Numbered from the stretch's first letter, positions 34,196 through 41,935 are shown. The stretch is 64,000 nucleotides of DNA from Pseudomonas fluorescens (GCF_902497785.1 NZ_CABVHK010000016.1:1-64000); one strand, 5' to 3'. Numbers and translations: made by a program. The notes: generated by a model from the sequence alone, not told the origin.

Positions 34196-35080
34196 ATGAG
34201 GCCAGAAATCGCTGTGCTGGATATACAAGGTCAGTATCGGGTTTACACGGAGTTCTATCGCGCAGACGCCGCAGAGAAGACCATTATTCTGGTCAACGGC
34301 TCGATGGCCACGACTGCGTCGTTTGCACAAACCGTGAAAAATCTTCATCCACAGTTCAACGTGGTCTGCTATGACCAGCCCTACGCGGGCAAGTCAAAAG
34401 CCCACAACCTGCATGAGAAATTGCTGACCAAGGAAGTCGAAGGGCAGATCCTGCTGGAGCTGATCGACCACTTCGCCGCCGAACACGTGCTGTCGTTTTC
34501 CTGGGGTGGCGCCGCGACGCTGGTCGCCCTCGCCCACCAGCCACGGCGCATCGAAAAAGCCGTGATCAGCTCGTTCTCCCCGGAGATCAACGCGCACATG
34601 CTCGACTACCTCGAGCGCGGCGTCGACTACCTCGGCAGCCGTGACGGCGACCGCGTCGGCAACCTGGTGAACAGCACCATCGGCAAACACTTGCCGACCC
34701 TGTTCAAACGCTTCAACTATCGCCACGTCAGCAGCCTGGCCGATCATGAATACGGGCAGATGCACTTCCACATCAGCGACCTGCTGCACAGCGACCGCGA
34801 GTGCTTTCTCAAAGCCTCGGAGAAAATCAACGTACCGGTACTGTTCGTGAACGGCGAATGGGACGAATACACCGCCGCCGACGGCGCACGACTGTTCGCC
34901 AATCGCGTGCAACACAGCACCTTTACCACCATCGAAGCAACCGGCCACTTCCTCGACATGGAACACAAAGCCGCTTGCCGGGACAGCCGCAACGCCCTGC
35001 TGGGCTTCCTGCAACCTGCGCCACAGGCAAGCCGACCGCGTTACCACTACGTCCAGGACCACCATGCACTGGCCATTTGA
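34196..35080 (+). CDS. phaG: PhaG: 3-hydroxyacyl-ACP to CoA transferase / RhlA-like alpha/beta hydrolase
   Basis: A 294-residue alpha/beta-hydrolase protein starting MRPEIAVLDIQGQYRVYTEF, which closely resembles P. putida PhaG over its whole length. The nucleophile elbow FSWGG gives S102; the ATGHFLDME segment carries the catalytic histidine. PhaG links fatty acid synthesis to medium-chain polyhydroxyalkanoate by releasing 3-hydroxyacyl units from ACP. RhlA is the close relative that makes rhamnolipid HAA. An upstream in-frame ATG at 34103 is rejected. Confidence 0.9.
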   Translation: MRPEIAVLDIQGQYRVYTEFYRADAAEKTIILVNGSMATTASFAQTVKNLHPQFNVVCYDQPYAGKSKAHNLHEKLLTKEVEGQILLELIDHFAAEHVLSFSWGGAATLVALAHQPRRIEKAVISSFSPEINAHMLDYLERGVDYLGSRDGDRVGNLVNSTIGKHLPTLFKRFNYRHVSSLADHEYGQMHFHISDLLHSDRECFLKASEKINVPVLFVNGEWDEYTAADGARLFANRVQHSTFTTIEATGHFLDMEHKAACRDSRNALLGFLQPAPQASRPRYHYVQDHHALAI

Positions 35081-35088
35081 AACAGCGT

Positions 35089-35141
35089 CATCGCGAGCAA
35101 GCTTCGCCCTGTAGTCGCCAGGCTTGCCCGCGAATGACCGT
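35089..35141. repeat. degenerate REP (family B)
   Basis: CATCGCGAGCAAGC followed by CAGGCTTGCCCGCGAATG after phaG; recognisable but eroded REP arms. Confidence 0.55.
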
Positions 35142-35241
35142 TACACGGTCTGATGTCTTGCTTCACCTGCGCTAAAGCCATCCCGCGCAAAGAAAAACTT
35201 CATTTCCACGCGCACATCTGGTACAAAGTCAGCCGCTCTGA

Positions 35242-35315
35242 GCGGGTGTCGTATAATGGCATTACTCCAGCTTCCCAAGCTGATAACGAGGGTTCGATTC
35301 CCTTCACCCGCTCCA
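35242..35315 (+). tRNA. glyU: tRNA-Gly(CCC)
   Basis: A 74-base tRNA. Acceptor stem GCGGGTG pairs with CACCCGC; the anticodon loop TTCCCAA gives anticodon CCC, and GGTTCGATTCC forms the T loop. The CCA end is encoded. The outermost anticodon-stem pair is C-A. The sequence resembles E. coli glyU. Confidence 0.93.
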
Positions 35316-35364
35316 ATCGAATTTTGGTCTCACGTTGTTGTTTGACGGGGGATGCAGGTAAAAG

Positions 35365-35392
35365 AAAACCGGCCTTGATGGCCGGTTTTTTT
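35365..35392 (+). terminator. intrinsic terminator after tRNA-Gly
   Basis: AAAACCGGCC, loop TTGAT, GGCCGGTTTTTTT: a strong hairpin with a T run, 50 bases after the tRNA. Confidence 0.92.
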
Positions 35393-35455
35393 GTGTCTGG
35401 GGTTTGGTGAAAATGCCTTTTTGCCCTCCGGGTAGTTACGACTAAGCTCATAAAC

Positions 35456-35575
35456 GTTAGCGTTTTTTTTGCAAATCATGATTTCAGTATCAAATTTCAC
35501 ACGAAGTTAGTATTTTCGCGCCTCGAACAATTAACGTTTTCGCGACACAAGCGCCTTTTGTTAGCGTTTTCATTG
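35456..35575. promoter_or_regulatory. four direct repeats upstream of the Fic gene
   Basis: Repeats approximating GTTAGCGTTTTCGCG start at 35456, 35506, 35530 and 35560 (the two middle ones read GTTAGTATTTTCGCG and ATTAACGTTTTCGCG). All are in the same orientation, at spacings of about 50, 24 and 30 bases. The last ends 20 bases before the Fic start. They look like an iterated binding site for a regulator, possibly the Fic protein itself through its C-terminal domain. Confidence 0.5.
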
Positions 35576-35595
35576 CACTGTTAAGGAATTCGTCA

Positions 35596-37116
35596 ATGCC
35601 AGTCGGTTTTAAGGCCCTCGCCGATCGCCACCACATCGCACTTGCCCAGCCGCTGCGCGTCGAGTCCACCATAGGCTCTGCACGCGTCAGCCGCGAAAGT
35701 GACGGCGGTGTGAAGGACCGGTATCCGCAAAGTTACCGGCCCGCCAACGATTTCTCAGGGCATTTCGAATTCGGTCTCAAGTACGAAGAGATTCATCTTG
35801 AGTTCTTCGCACGCCTGTTTGCGGCGACAGGCCCGCAGCCTATTGAAGACTGGTGTCGACGAGAGCCGTTCGGCCAGTACGCACGGCGCACCGGGTTCCT
35901 TTACGAATGGCTGACAGGGGAACGTCTGGATGTACCCGACGTGACCAATGGCGCCTATGTCGATGCACTTTCACCCGAAAAATACCTGACACGTCGTGAG
36001 CCACTGCGAACGCGACGCTGGCGAATCAATAACAACCTGCCGGGGACGGCTGATTTCTGCCCCTTGGTTCGTCGAACGGCGTCAGTGCGGGAAGCTTTGC
36101 AGTTCGATCTACGCGCGGCATTGGATGAGTTGGATCAGGCCTTCGGCGCCGACATCCTTATGCGAACCGCCAGTTGGCTGACATTCAAGGAATCACGCGC
36201 GAGCTTTCTGATCGAAAAAGAAGCCGACCAAGCCGATCGCATCCAGCGCTTTGCGCATGTCATTGCCCAACATTGCGGGCATATCGAAAACCCGTTGAGC
36301 GACGACAGCCTGCAGTCGCTGCAAGCGGGCATTTTAGGGCGTGATGCCATTGGACTCGGCTTGCGGCGCTCTCCTGTGTTTGTGGGTCAGGCCACGATGC
36401 GCGAAGACATCGTTCACTACATCGCCCCGCATTCTTCAGATCTCGCGCAGGCACTGGCAGGACTCAACGAATTCGAGCTCGCAACCCGTGGTGCGGAATC
36501 ATTGGCACGGGCCGCCGTGTTGGCATTTGGCTTCGTCTATATCCATCCCATGCGCGATGGCAACGGCCGGATTCATCGTTTCCTGATCAACGACACCCTC
36601 ATTCGGGATAAAGCAGTGCCGGACGGCGTGATCCTGCCGGTGTCAGCCACCATCACCAGTTCGATCGACTTCAGGGCCGGCTACGACCGAACGCTCGAAG
36701 TGTTCTCGCGACCGTTCATGCGCCGTTACGCAACGGCCTATCGATTCGGTGAATTGGTGACCTACGAGGATGGCACGCTCAGCAACTTCATCTTCGATGA
36801 GTACGAAGACGCACGCTTTGCCTGGCGGTATCCAGACCTGACCGAACACGTCCTGTACACCGCACGCGTAGTCAAGCACACGATTCGGCAGGAAATGGCG
36901 GATGAAGCCCGAGTGCTGGTGATCTTTCAGCGAGCTCAGGAGCAGTTGAAAGAGGTATTGGAAATGCCCGATCAGGATGCGAATCGCATTATTCGCTCCA
37001 TCAAGGAGAACGGCTGGGTGGTGTCTGGCAAGTTGAGAAAAGGGTATCCGCAGCTTGAAGATGAGGGCGTGGCGGAGCGTGTGGTGGAGGCTGTGCGTTC
37101 TGCGTTTGAAAAATAA
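35596..37116 (+). CDS. Fic family protein (putative AMPylase)
   Basis: A 506-residue Fic protein. The active motif HPMRDGNGRIHR (H317-R328) matches HPFx(D/E)GNGRxxR, so AMP transfer from ATP is expected to be possible. An inhibitory-helix-like SFLIEKE segment at 203-209 lies N-terminal to the core, as in class II Fic proteins that self-inhibit through a glutamate. The C-terminal 90 residues look like a winged helix (NRIIRSIKENGWVV). GC content is lower than in the surrounding core genes. Target unknown. Ribosome site AAGGA eight bases upstream. Confidence 0.82.
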   Translation: MPVGFKALADRHHIALAQPLRVESTIGSARVSRESDGGVKDRYPQSYRPANDFSGHFEFGLKYEEIHLEFFARLFAATGPQPIEDWCRREPFGQYARRTGFLYEWLTGERLDVPDVTNGAYVDALSPEKYLTRREPLRTRRWRINNNLPGTADFCPLVRRTASVREALQFDLRAALDELDQAFGADILMRTASWLTFKESRASFLIEKEADQADRIQRFAHVIAQHCGHIENPLSDDSLQSLQAGILGRDAIGLGLRRSPVFVGQATMREDIVHYIAPHSSDLAQALAGLNEFELATRGAESLARAAVLAFGFVYIHPMRDGNGRIHRFLINDTLIRDKAVPDGVILPVSATITSSIDFRAGYDRTLEVFSRPFMRRYATAYRFGELVTYEDGTLSNFIFDEYEDARFAWRYPDLTEHVLYTARVVKHTIRQEMADEARVLVIFQRAQEQLKEVLEMPDQDANRIIRSIKENGWVVSGKLRKGYPQLEDEGVAERVVEAVRSAFEK

Positions 37117-37172
37117 AAGTCCGGGCACTATCAGTTCTGCTAGTACAGAAAGTGGGTCTGATACTGTAAATA

Positions 37173-37193
37173 AATACTGTCTCTTTCAGTATT
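37173..37193 (+). promoter_or_regulatory. hairpin next to the Rhs-gene ribosome site
   Basis: AATACTG-TCTCTTT-CAGTATT, a perfect 7-base inverted repeat, ends one base before the AGGAGG ribosome site (37195-37200). A second ATACTGT copy lies at 37161-37167, and TTCTG-CTAGTA-CAGAA at about 37135-37150. It could be an operator or a translational control hairpin. Confidence 0.5.
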
Positions 37194-37204
37194 CAGGAGG
37201 ACCT

Positions 37205-38167
37205 ATGCTCATGCCCACGCGACTCAATCAAAACGGGAAAAAAACGATATTACTTGCGACAAATCAGAGTCAGTCAGTACTGATGGAAGTGAGTCAAGGC
37301 GATGTGAATCGATTGGCGTACACCGCCTACGGGCATCTGTCCGCTGCTCGACTTCCATCGACCCATTTAGGTTTTAATGGCGAGATTGGCGAACCGTACA
37401 TTCGTTGGTATTTGCTGGGTAACGGCTACCGAGTCTACAACCCGGTTCTGATGCGTTTCCACAGTTCAGACAAATGGAGCCCTTTTGGGGCAGGCGGCTT
37501 GAACTCGTACATGTACAGCGCTGCAGATCCCGTTAATTATCGTGATCCTACAGGTCGCTTCACGGTACCTATCATGCTCAGTCAACTCGTCAGTGCTGCA
37601 GGCGGGACATCCGCTTTTGGAGGCTTGGGGCTTTCTCTATCCAACAGCGGTCGATTTAGTGGCCAAGGCGTTTCAGCGTTAGGTTCAGGGGCCGCAGGCG
37701 TGCTGCTCGGTGCTGCAGCGTTCGCAAACCCGGCTTCCGTATTAGCACCCGTATTGGCAAGTGCGAGTGTGGCCGCCGGAGCTGCCAGCATGACTCTGGC
37801 TTACAGGGCGGCAAGGGCCGCCACAGCGAGAGGTACTCAATGGTTTCAATCGGCGGCAAGGGTATTCGATAGCCCCCCTCGATACTCAACTCTGTCCTCA
37901 GTGGAACCGCCGTCATTTTCCAGCTTGAATTTAAGTCCTCCACCGCCATACAGCCCACCCAGAATCCGAACGACTATTGTGCCGACCCATTCAAATGCGC
38001 CATCGTCTAATGGACGCCTGATGCGAAGCACAGGTGCCAAAAAAGTTCAGGAATCCTTGTTGCCCCGCCGCGAGTTATTCACAGTGCAGATGAGCGAATT
38101 GCCACAACTGCAAATCATAGATGAGACTGCATCCGCGGCTAACAAAATCAGAAAAACCAAAAACTAA
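37205..38167 (+). CDS. orphan short Rhs-core protein with variable C-terminal domain
   Basis: About 320 residues. The N-terminal 115 residues carry the end of an Rhs core (LAYTAYGHL, LGFNGEIGEP, YLLGNGYRVYNPVLMRF, then DPTGRF near 120). After the PxxxxDPTG junction comes a variable region: a glycine/alanine-rich hydrophobic stretch (about 125-210), then a proline-rich part with PPPPY (about 255-260), then a basic tail. Full-length Rhs repeats, secretion domains and a recognised toxin fold are absent. Start could be 37205 or 37211. The base composition is AT-richer than neighbours, suggesting transfer. Confidence 0.75.
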   Translation: MLMPTRLNQNGKKTILLATNQSQSVLMEVSQGDVNRLAYTAYGHLSAARLPSTHLGFNGEIGEPYIRWYLLGNGYRVYNPVLMRFHSSDKWSPFGAGGLNSYMYSAADPVNYRDPTGRFTVPIMLSQLVSAAGGTSAFGGLGLSLSNSGRFSGQGVSALGSGAAGVLLGAAAFANPASVLAPVLASASVAAGAASMTLAYRAARAATARGTQWFQSAARVFDSPPRYSTLSSVEPPSFSSLNLSPPPPYSPPRIRTTIVPTHSNAPSSNGRLMRSTGAKKVQESLLPRRELFTVQMSELPQLQIIDETASAANKIRKTKN

Positions 38168-38387
38168 GCACCAATTCGTGAGCTTTACGGGTACATCCCC
38201 GGCACAGCGCCTGAATCTTCACATCGAGGGAAAACCGCGCCCAACTGTTGAAAAGGCAAGGTCCTACACGACTCTGGGAATTGTCCGTAGACTTGTCCAT
38301 TGCTGTGTTTTTGTCATGAGGCCTATAGTCCGTTCACGCCAAATTGGCGTATCGGGTTTGGCGACTCGATGGTAAAGGCACAGAAAC
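38168..38387. other. intergenic stretch after the Rhs gene
   Basis: No gene with support. No immunity-like reading frame follows the Rhs gene directly. A promoter for the structured RNA that follows is expected here, but none stands out. Confidence 0.4.
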
Positions 38388-38515
38388 CTCCGAGCCCGCT
38401 CGGAGCGTTTCTAAGCGTACTTGGCTACCTTTTTTTTGGTGGCTGTGCGTGGGAGATCTTCGGGTCTGCCGGTTTGTGCCTTATCCGGTTCGCCAACCCG
38501 CGTGCAGCTGCCACC
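38388..38515 (+). ncRNA. cloverleaf structured leader RNA (C4 antisense RNA-like)
   Basis: A 7-pair hairpin CTCCGAG-CCCG-CTCGGAG (38388-38405) precedes a three-way junction at 38438-38515. The closing stem pairs GGTGGC with GCCACC and continues as TGTGCGTGGG with CCCGCGTGCA. Inside are AGATC-TTCG-GGTCT and a CCGG...CCGG hairpin. Sequence and shape resemble C4 antisense RNAs of phages and their relatives. It lies 57 bases before a small gene. Confidence 0.6.
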
Positions 38516-38572
38516 CTTTGTTTGGCGACAACGAGTGGTAGGTGACTTCACTTCACTTAAAGGCAATCACTC

Positions 38573-38839
38573 ATGAATGAATACATGGCTTTAACCAGCA
38601 GCGCCGACGACCTCCCCACGTTCTACGTCAACACCACCCAACCGCTGCATTCCTTACTCAGCTCTGCCCGCTACAGAATTGGCGCGGTAACGCAGGTTCT
38701 GGAAAACCTCGCGATGCGCGGCGAAATCATCACCGACTCGGTGATTCTCAGCGACTTCGCAATGCTCTGCGCCATACCGCTGCGCGATGGCTGCGATGTG
38801 CTGGATGTCATTGCGCGCCGCATGAATGCAGAAAAGTGA
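38573..38839 (+). CDS. small conserved Pseudomonas protein downstream of structured RNA
   Basis: An 88-residue soluble protein (SADDLPTFYVNTTQPLHSLL at the N-terminus) that is mostly helical, with no membrane segment. It resembles small Pseudomonas proteins of unknown function such as the DUF3077/DUF6124 groups, but I cannot assign it firmly. It has an AAAGG site nine bases upstream and its own terminator. The structured leader suggests post-transcriptional control. Confidence 0.65.
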   Translation: MNEYMALTSSADDLPTFYVNTTQPLHSLLSSARYRIGAVTQVLENLAMRGEIITDSVILSDFAMLCAIPLRDGCDVLDVIARRMNAEK

Positions 38840-38851
38840 TGCCGTGAATTG

Positions 38852-38882
38852 GGGCGCCTTTCGAGGCGCCCTTTGCGTTTTT
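38852..38882 (+). terminator. intrinsic terminator
   Basis: GGGCGCCT-TTCG-AGGCGCCC followed by TTTGCGTTTTTT, just after the 88-aa gene. Confidence 0.88.
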
Positions 38883-38918
38883 TGCGTCAGTAACTGGATG
38901 AGCAGGAGAACAGTGAAC

Positions 38919-39191
38919 ATGCTTTATCCGATTGCGATTTCAACAGGCGATGGCAAGCACGCGTGGGGCGTTGATATTCCGGATGTTCCGGGTTGTTTTT
39001 CTGCCGGGGATAATCTCAACGATGCAGTGGCTATGGCGAGTGAAGCCATTAAGGGTCATTTTGAAATATTGGCTGAAAACGGTTTGCCTATTCCACCTGC
39101 CAGAGAAGTCGCGCTGCATGCTTCCAATCCAAAGTACGCTGGATGTGTCTGGGAAGCGGTAGAGATCATCATGTCCAATGCTCAACGCTGA
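38919..39191 (+). CDS. HicB family antitoxin-like protein (no partner toxin)
   Basis: A 90-residue HicB-type protein (MLYPIAISTGDGKHAWGVDIPDVPGCFSAG...). The partial RNase-H-like fold includes the DIPDVPGCFSAGD motif. HicB normally binds and neutralises HicA, a small RNase encoded beside it. No HicA frame lies on either side; the upstream gene is separated by a terminator. The start at 38919 follows GGAG by ten bases; GTG at 38913 is an alternative. Confidence 0.75.
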   Translation: MLYPIAISTGDGKHAWGVDIPDVPGCFSAGDNLNDAVAMASEAIKGHFEILAENGLPIPPAREVALHASNPKYAGCVWEAVEIIMSNAQR

Positions 39192-39317
39192 GCGTTTTCA
39201 CACCTCCCGTATATTTTCCGTATAAATCCACACCCCCCAGTAAAGAAGCCGTAGCCCACCATCAAACCCAACGAAAAGTACCCTACTCTGCTCTCTCACT
39301 TTCACGTAGAGATCAGC

Positions 39318-39422
39318 ATGGACAATTCAGAGTTGGGGCTCATGATCATTTCAATGATTGGGTTATTCGGCTTTGCGTCTTTTCTTTTTGACTACCTGAG
39401 TGCCAAGCGAAGGGACAGATAA
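39318..39422 (+). CDS. 34-aa single-pass membrane peptide (hypothetical)
   Basis: A short frame encoding MDNSELGLMIISMIGLFGFA, a transmembrane helix (about 6-26), then SAKRRDR at the C-terminus. The stop codon lies inside a strong terminator stem (39407-39446), as expected for a real short transcript. The ribosome site is weak. I know no family for it. Confidence 0.45.
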   Translation: MDNSELGLMIISMIGLFGFASFLFDYLSAKRRDR

Positions 39423-39446
39423 CGTTCAGCGTTATCCGTCCCTTTT
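39407..39446 (+). terminator. intrinsic terminator overlapping the 34-aa frame
   Basis: AAGGGACAGATAACG, loop TTCAG, CGTTATCCGTCCCTT then T run. It has one mismatch pair in a 15-pair stem. It may also end tam on the opposite strand. Confidence 0.85.
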
Positions 39447-39451
39447 TGGCA

Positions 39452-40222
39452 TCAGCGAGTCGCGACGATGAACAATCGCGGGAACGGCAGCAGCACCGAA
39501 CCATCACTCAGCGCCGGATACGCACGCTCAATCGCGGCTTGATACTGCTTGAGGTATTGCGCCTTTTCCGCTTCATCCAGCGGTTCGAGAAACGGCCGCA
39601 AACCGCTGCCCTTGAACCACTCGACCACACCCGACGCACCACCCGCCAGCGGATGATGGTAAGTGGTGCGCCACACATCGACCCGCGCACAGTGCGGTCG
39701 CAGCATCGAGTAGTAATCGCTGGCGCTGGCCATTTCCGTGCGTTGCCCGGCGGCATCCGCCAACTTGCTGGCCCATGGGCCATTGGCAGCGATTTCGCGC
39801 ATCAGGCGATGGGACGGCTCATTGAGGTTGTCAGGCATTTGAATGGCCAGACTGCCGCCCGGGGTCAGTCGCGCGGCCAGCGATGGCAGTAACGTCGCGT
39901 GGTCGGGCAGCCACTGCAACACCGCGTTGGCGAATATCACGTCGAACGGGCCGCTGTCGTTCCAGGTGCCGATGTCAACGGTGTCGAACTGCACCTGCGG
40001 CAAGCGCTTGCGCGCGGCGTCGATCATGTCTGTCGAACTGTCCACGCCACGCACCGTGGCGTCGGGAAAGCGCTCCACCAGCAACTCGGTGGAGTTGCCG
40101 GGACCGCAACCGATGTCGATGGCCGAACGCGCGTCCACGGGCGGGATCGCCGCGAGCAGATCCCGTGCCGGGCGGGTGCGTTCATCTTCAAAAGCGACGT
40201 ATTGTCTGGCGGACCAACTCAT
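39452..40222 (-). CDS. tam: trans-aconitate 2-methyltransferase
   Basis: A 256-residue class I SAM methyltransferase starting MSWSARQYVAFEDERTRPARDLL, the typical Tam N-terminus. The SAM motif is IDIGCGPGNSTELL (about 38-51). It methylates trans-aconitate, an inhibitor formed spontaneously from aconitate. A longer frame upstream to 40414 lacks family similarity, so the start at 40222 is chosen. Confidence 0.9.
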   Translation of the reverse strand: MSWSARQYVAFEDERTRPARDLLAAIPPVDARSAIDIGCGPGNSTELLVERFPDATVRGVDSSTDMIDAARKRLPQVQFDTVDIGTWNDSGPFDVIFANAVLQWLPDHATLLPSLAARLTPGGSLAIQMPDNLNEPSHRLMREIAANGPWASKLADAAGQRTEMASASDYYSMLRPHCARVDVWRTTYHHPLAGGASGVVEWFKGSGLRPFLEPLDEAEKAQYLKQYQAAIERAYPALSDGSVLLPFPRLFIVATR

Positions 40223-40307
40223 TGCGTTCTCCTGTCGGTGCGGGGTTGCGGACAACCGGTTCGCTACGATACCTCGACTGGACGCTCTGCTGTATTGCGA
40301 CCTTAGG

Positions 40308-40454
40308 CTACTTATCCGCCGCCTCCTTATCCTGCATCTGCACCGAGGATTTGGTGCCATCCGTATTGTCTTTGGTTTCGTTATCCGAGTTATCGAAGCA
40401 ACCTTGCAGCGCAAGCAGGCAGCATGAAAGGTAAAACAGGCGAGTGAGTTTCAT
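40308..40454 (-). CDS. small lipoprotein (48 aa)
   Basis: A 48-residue predicted lipoprotein: MKLTRLFYLSCCLLALQGC, lipobox cysteine at 19, then a polar Asp/Asn/Lys-rich tail. No known domain. The start at 40454 begins the signal; a longer in-frame start at 40553 is unlikely. Confidence 0.6.
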   Translation of the reverse strand: MKLTRLFYLSCCLLALQGCFDNSDNETKDNTDGTKSSVQMQDKEAADK

Positions 40455-40603
40455 ACGTTTCTCCGGGTTCGAGGCAGTGAAGTAGTGACTGCCTTGGATG
40501 CCCATTGGTTGCGTCTTTTTTGATCTGCGGGCAAATGTAAGCAGAATTTTCATAACGTCGGCGCTGTCACAAATGCAGGTGCATCCCTATAAGGAAAACG
40601 GCA

Positions 40604-41014
40604 ATGAAATTCGCAAAAATCTCACAGAAACTCGCGTTGTGGGCCGGTAGCCCGAAGACGTTCATGGGGGCGTTGATTCTGATTGCGCTGTGGGGGTTGA
40701 GCGGGCCGATCTTCAGTTACAACGACACCTGGCAGTTGATCATCAACACCTCGACCACCATCATCACGTTCCTGATGGTGTTCCTGATCCAGAACACGCA
40801 GAACCGCGACACCGACATTCTGCATTTGAAAATCGACGAGTTGCTGCGGGTGAACAAAGAGGCGCAGAACGCGATGCTCGGGCTGGAAGCGCTGGATCTC
40901 AAGCAGCTGGAGGCGCTGCGCAAGCACTATCGCGCCATGGGCGAAGACGAGGTGCACAGTCTGGCGGGGTTGGTCACCCAGGGTAAACACAAACAGAATT
41001 TTAACGACTGCTGA
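40604..41014 (+). CDS. low-affinity iron permease family membrane protein
   Basis: A 136-residue protein with two membrane helices (about 17-38 and 45-63) and a cytoplasmic helical tail with LHLKIDELLRVNKEAQN. This matches the Pfam low-affinity iron permease family, whose bacterial members have no proven iron role. Single gene with its own terminator. Confidence 0.8.
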   Translation: MKFAKISQKLALWAGSPKTFMGALILIALWGLSGPIFSYNDTWQLIINTSTTIITFLMVFLIQNTQNRDTDILHLKIDELLRVNKEAQNAMLGLEALDLKQLEALRKHYRAMGEDEVHSLAGLVTQGKHKQNFNDC

Positions 41015-41025
41015 GTTTCAAAAAA

Positions 41026-41055
41026 AATGGCGCGTGATGTGAATCACGCGCCATT
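41026..41055. terminator. bidirectional terminator
   Basis: AATGGCGCGTGAT-GTGA-ATCACGCGCCATT, a perfect 13-pair stem with an A run upstream, between convergent genes. Confidence 0.88.
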
Positions 41056-41081
41056 GGCTTTAAACACTGTCAAATGCGCTC

Positions 41082-41585
41082 TTATCGACCTGCTTGCAGC
41101 GCCCGGGCCATTTGCAAATGATTCTGCAGTTTGGGCAGGGTTTCTTCGGCGAAGGCTTTGATTTCCGGTACGTCGGTAGTCTGCGCAGTCTGCTGAAGCT
41201 GCTCGATGGCTTCCTGCGTAGTCTTCACCTGGCTGGCGGCGTACTCCTGATCGAAGGCTGCGCCTTCCTGTACTTGCGGCATCAATTCTTTGGCCTTGTC
41301 GACCACCTCTTCCCGCGGCGCAACCGGCAGATCCAGTTGTTTGGCGATTTTCGCCAGATGCTGATTGGCAGTGGTGCGGTCGTTGATGACGACGATGGTG
41401 TAGTCCTTGACCTCTTTGGATTCGGACTTCTGGTGCGCCAGGCGGCTGGCTTCGATGTCGGCCATACCTTTGGCCGAGGCATCATTGATGAATTCGGCGG
41501 GTGACTGGGCAAACGCACTGCTGGCGAACAGGCCCAGTAACGTGGCAAAACCGGCACTGCGTAATCGGGTGGCCATCCGGCTCAT
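41082..41585 (-). CDS. DUF4142 periplasmic protein
   Basis: A 167-residue secreted protein with a signal peptide (about 1-26, ending SAFA) and a DUF4142 four-helix domain (FINDASAKGMADIEASRLA... to the C-terminus). The family is often induced by stress. Function unknown. It may share a transcript with the 52-aa KGG-type protein upstream. Confidence 0.82.
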   Translation of the reverse strand: MSRMATRLRSAGFATLLGLFASSAFAQSPAEFINDASAKGMADIEASRLAHQKSESKEVKDYTIVVINDRTTANQHLAKIAKQLDLPVAPREEVVDKAKELMPQVQEGAAFDQEYAASQVKTTQEAIEQLQQTAQTTDVPEIKAFAEETLPKLQNHLQMARALQAGR

Positions 41586-41660
41586 GGTCGCGCCCTCCTC
41601 ATATTAAAAATTCAAACGGGAGCTTTCGCTCCCGCCTCTCGATCAAAACTACCTTCACCA

Positions 41661-41819
41661 CTACTTGGATTTCTGGCCACCTTTGCGGCCCATATCGGGT
41701 TTCGATGGCTCTTTATCGACAGTCGTGGTGGTAGTTTTCCCACCTTTTCGATCGGCTTCAGACGCTTTCGTTCGATCGGTGGCAGTGTGTCCCGTGTTCG
41801 AGTTTTTGGAATTAGGCAT
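41661..41819 (-). CDS. small KGG-type stress protein (52 aa)
   Basis: A 52-residue hydrophilic protein: MPNSKNSNTGHTATDRTKAS, then ADRKGGKTTTT and a C-terminal GRKGGQKSK. The KGG repeats resemble small general stress proteins of the KGG/Con-10 type. AGAGG lies nine bases before the ATG. It is upstream of the DUF4142 gene on the same strand. Confidence 0.65.
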   Translation of the reverse strand: MPNSKNSNTGHTATDRTKASEADRKGGKTTTTTVDKEPSKPDMGRKGGQKSK

Positions 41820-41935
41820 GATTATTTACCTCTTGGTAATGATCGCGGCGAGCTGGAGCCCGCATAGAATCTGAATTTCGATCACTGCAAAGGTTTAGAA
41901 AACCTGAAATCGATGCGACGAACGGCAGGCAGTGT

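Noticed and set aside
35242..35315. tRNA-Gly as a proven phage or island attachment site
   Set aside because: No duplicated tRNA 3' end and no integrase gene were found in the window.
38168..38387. Immunity gene for the Rhs-type protein
   Set aside because: No frame of suitable length with a ribosome site follows the Rhs gene directly.
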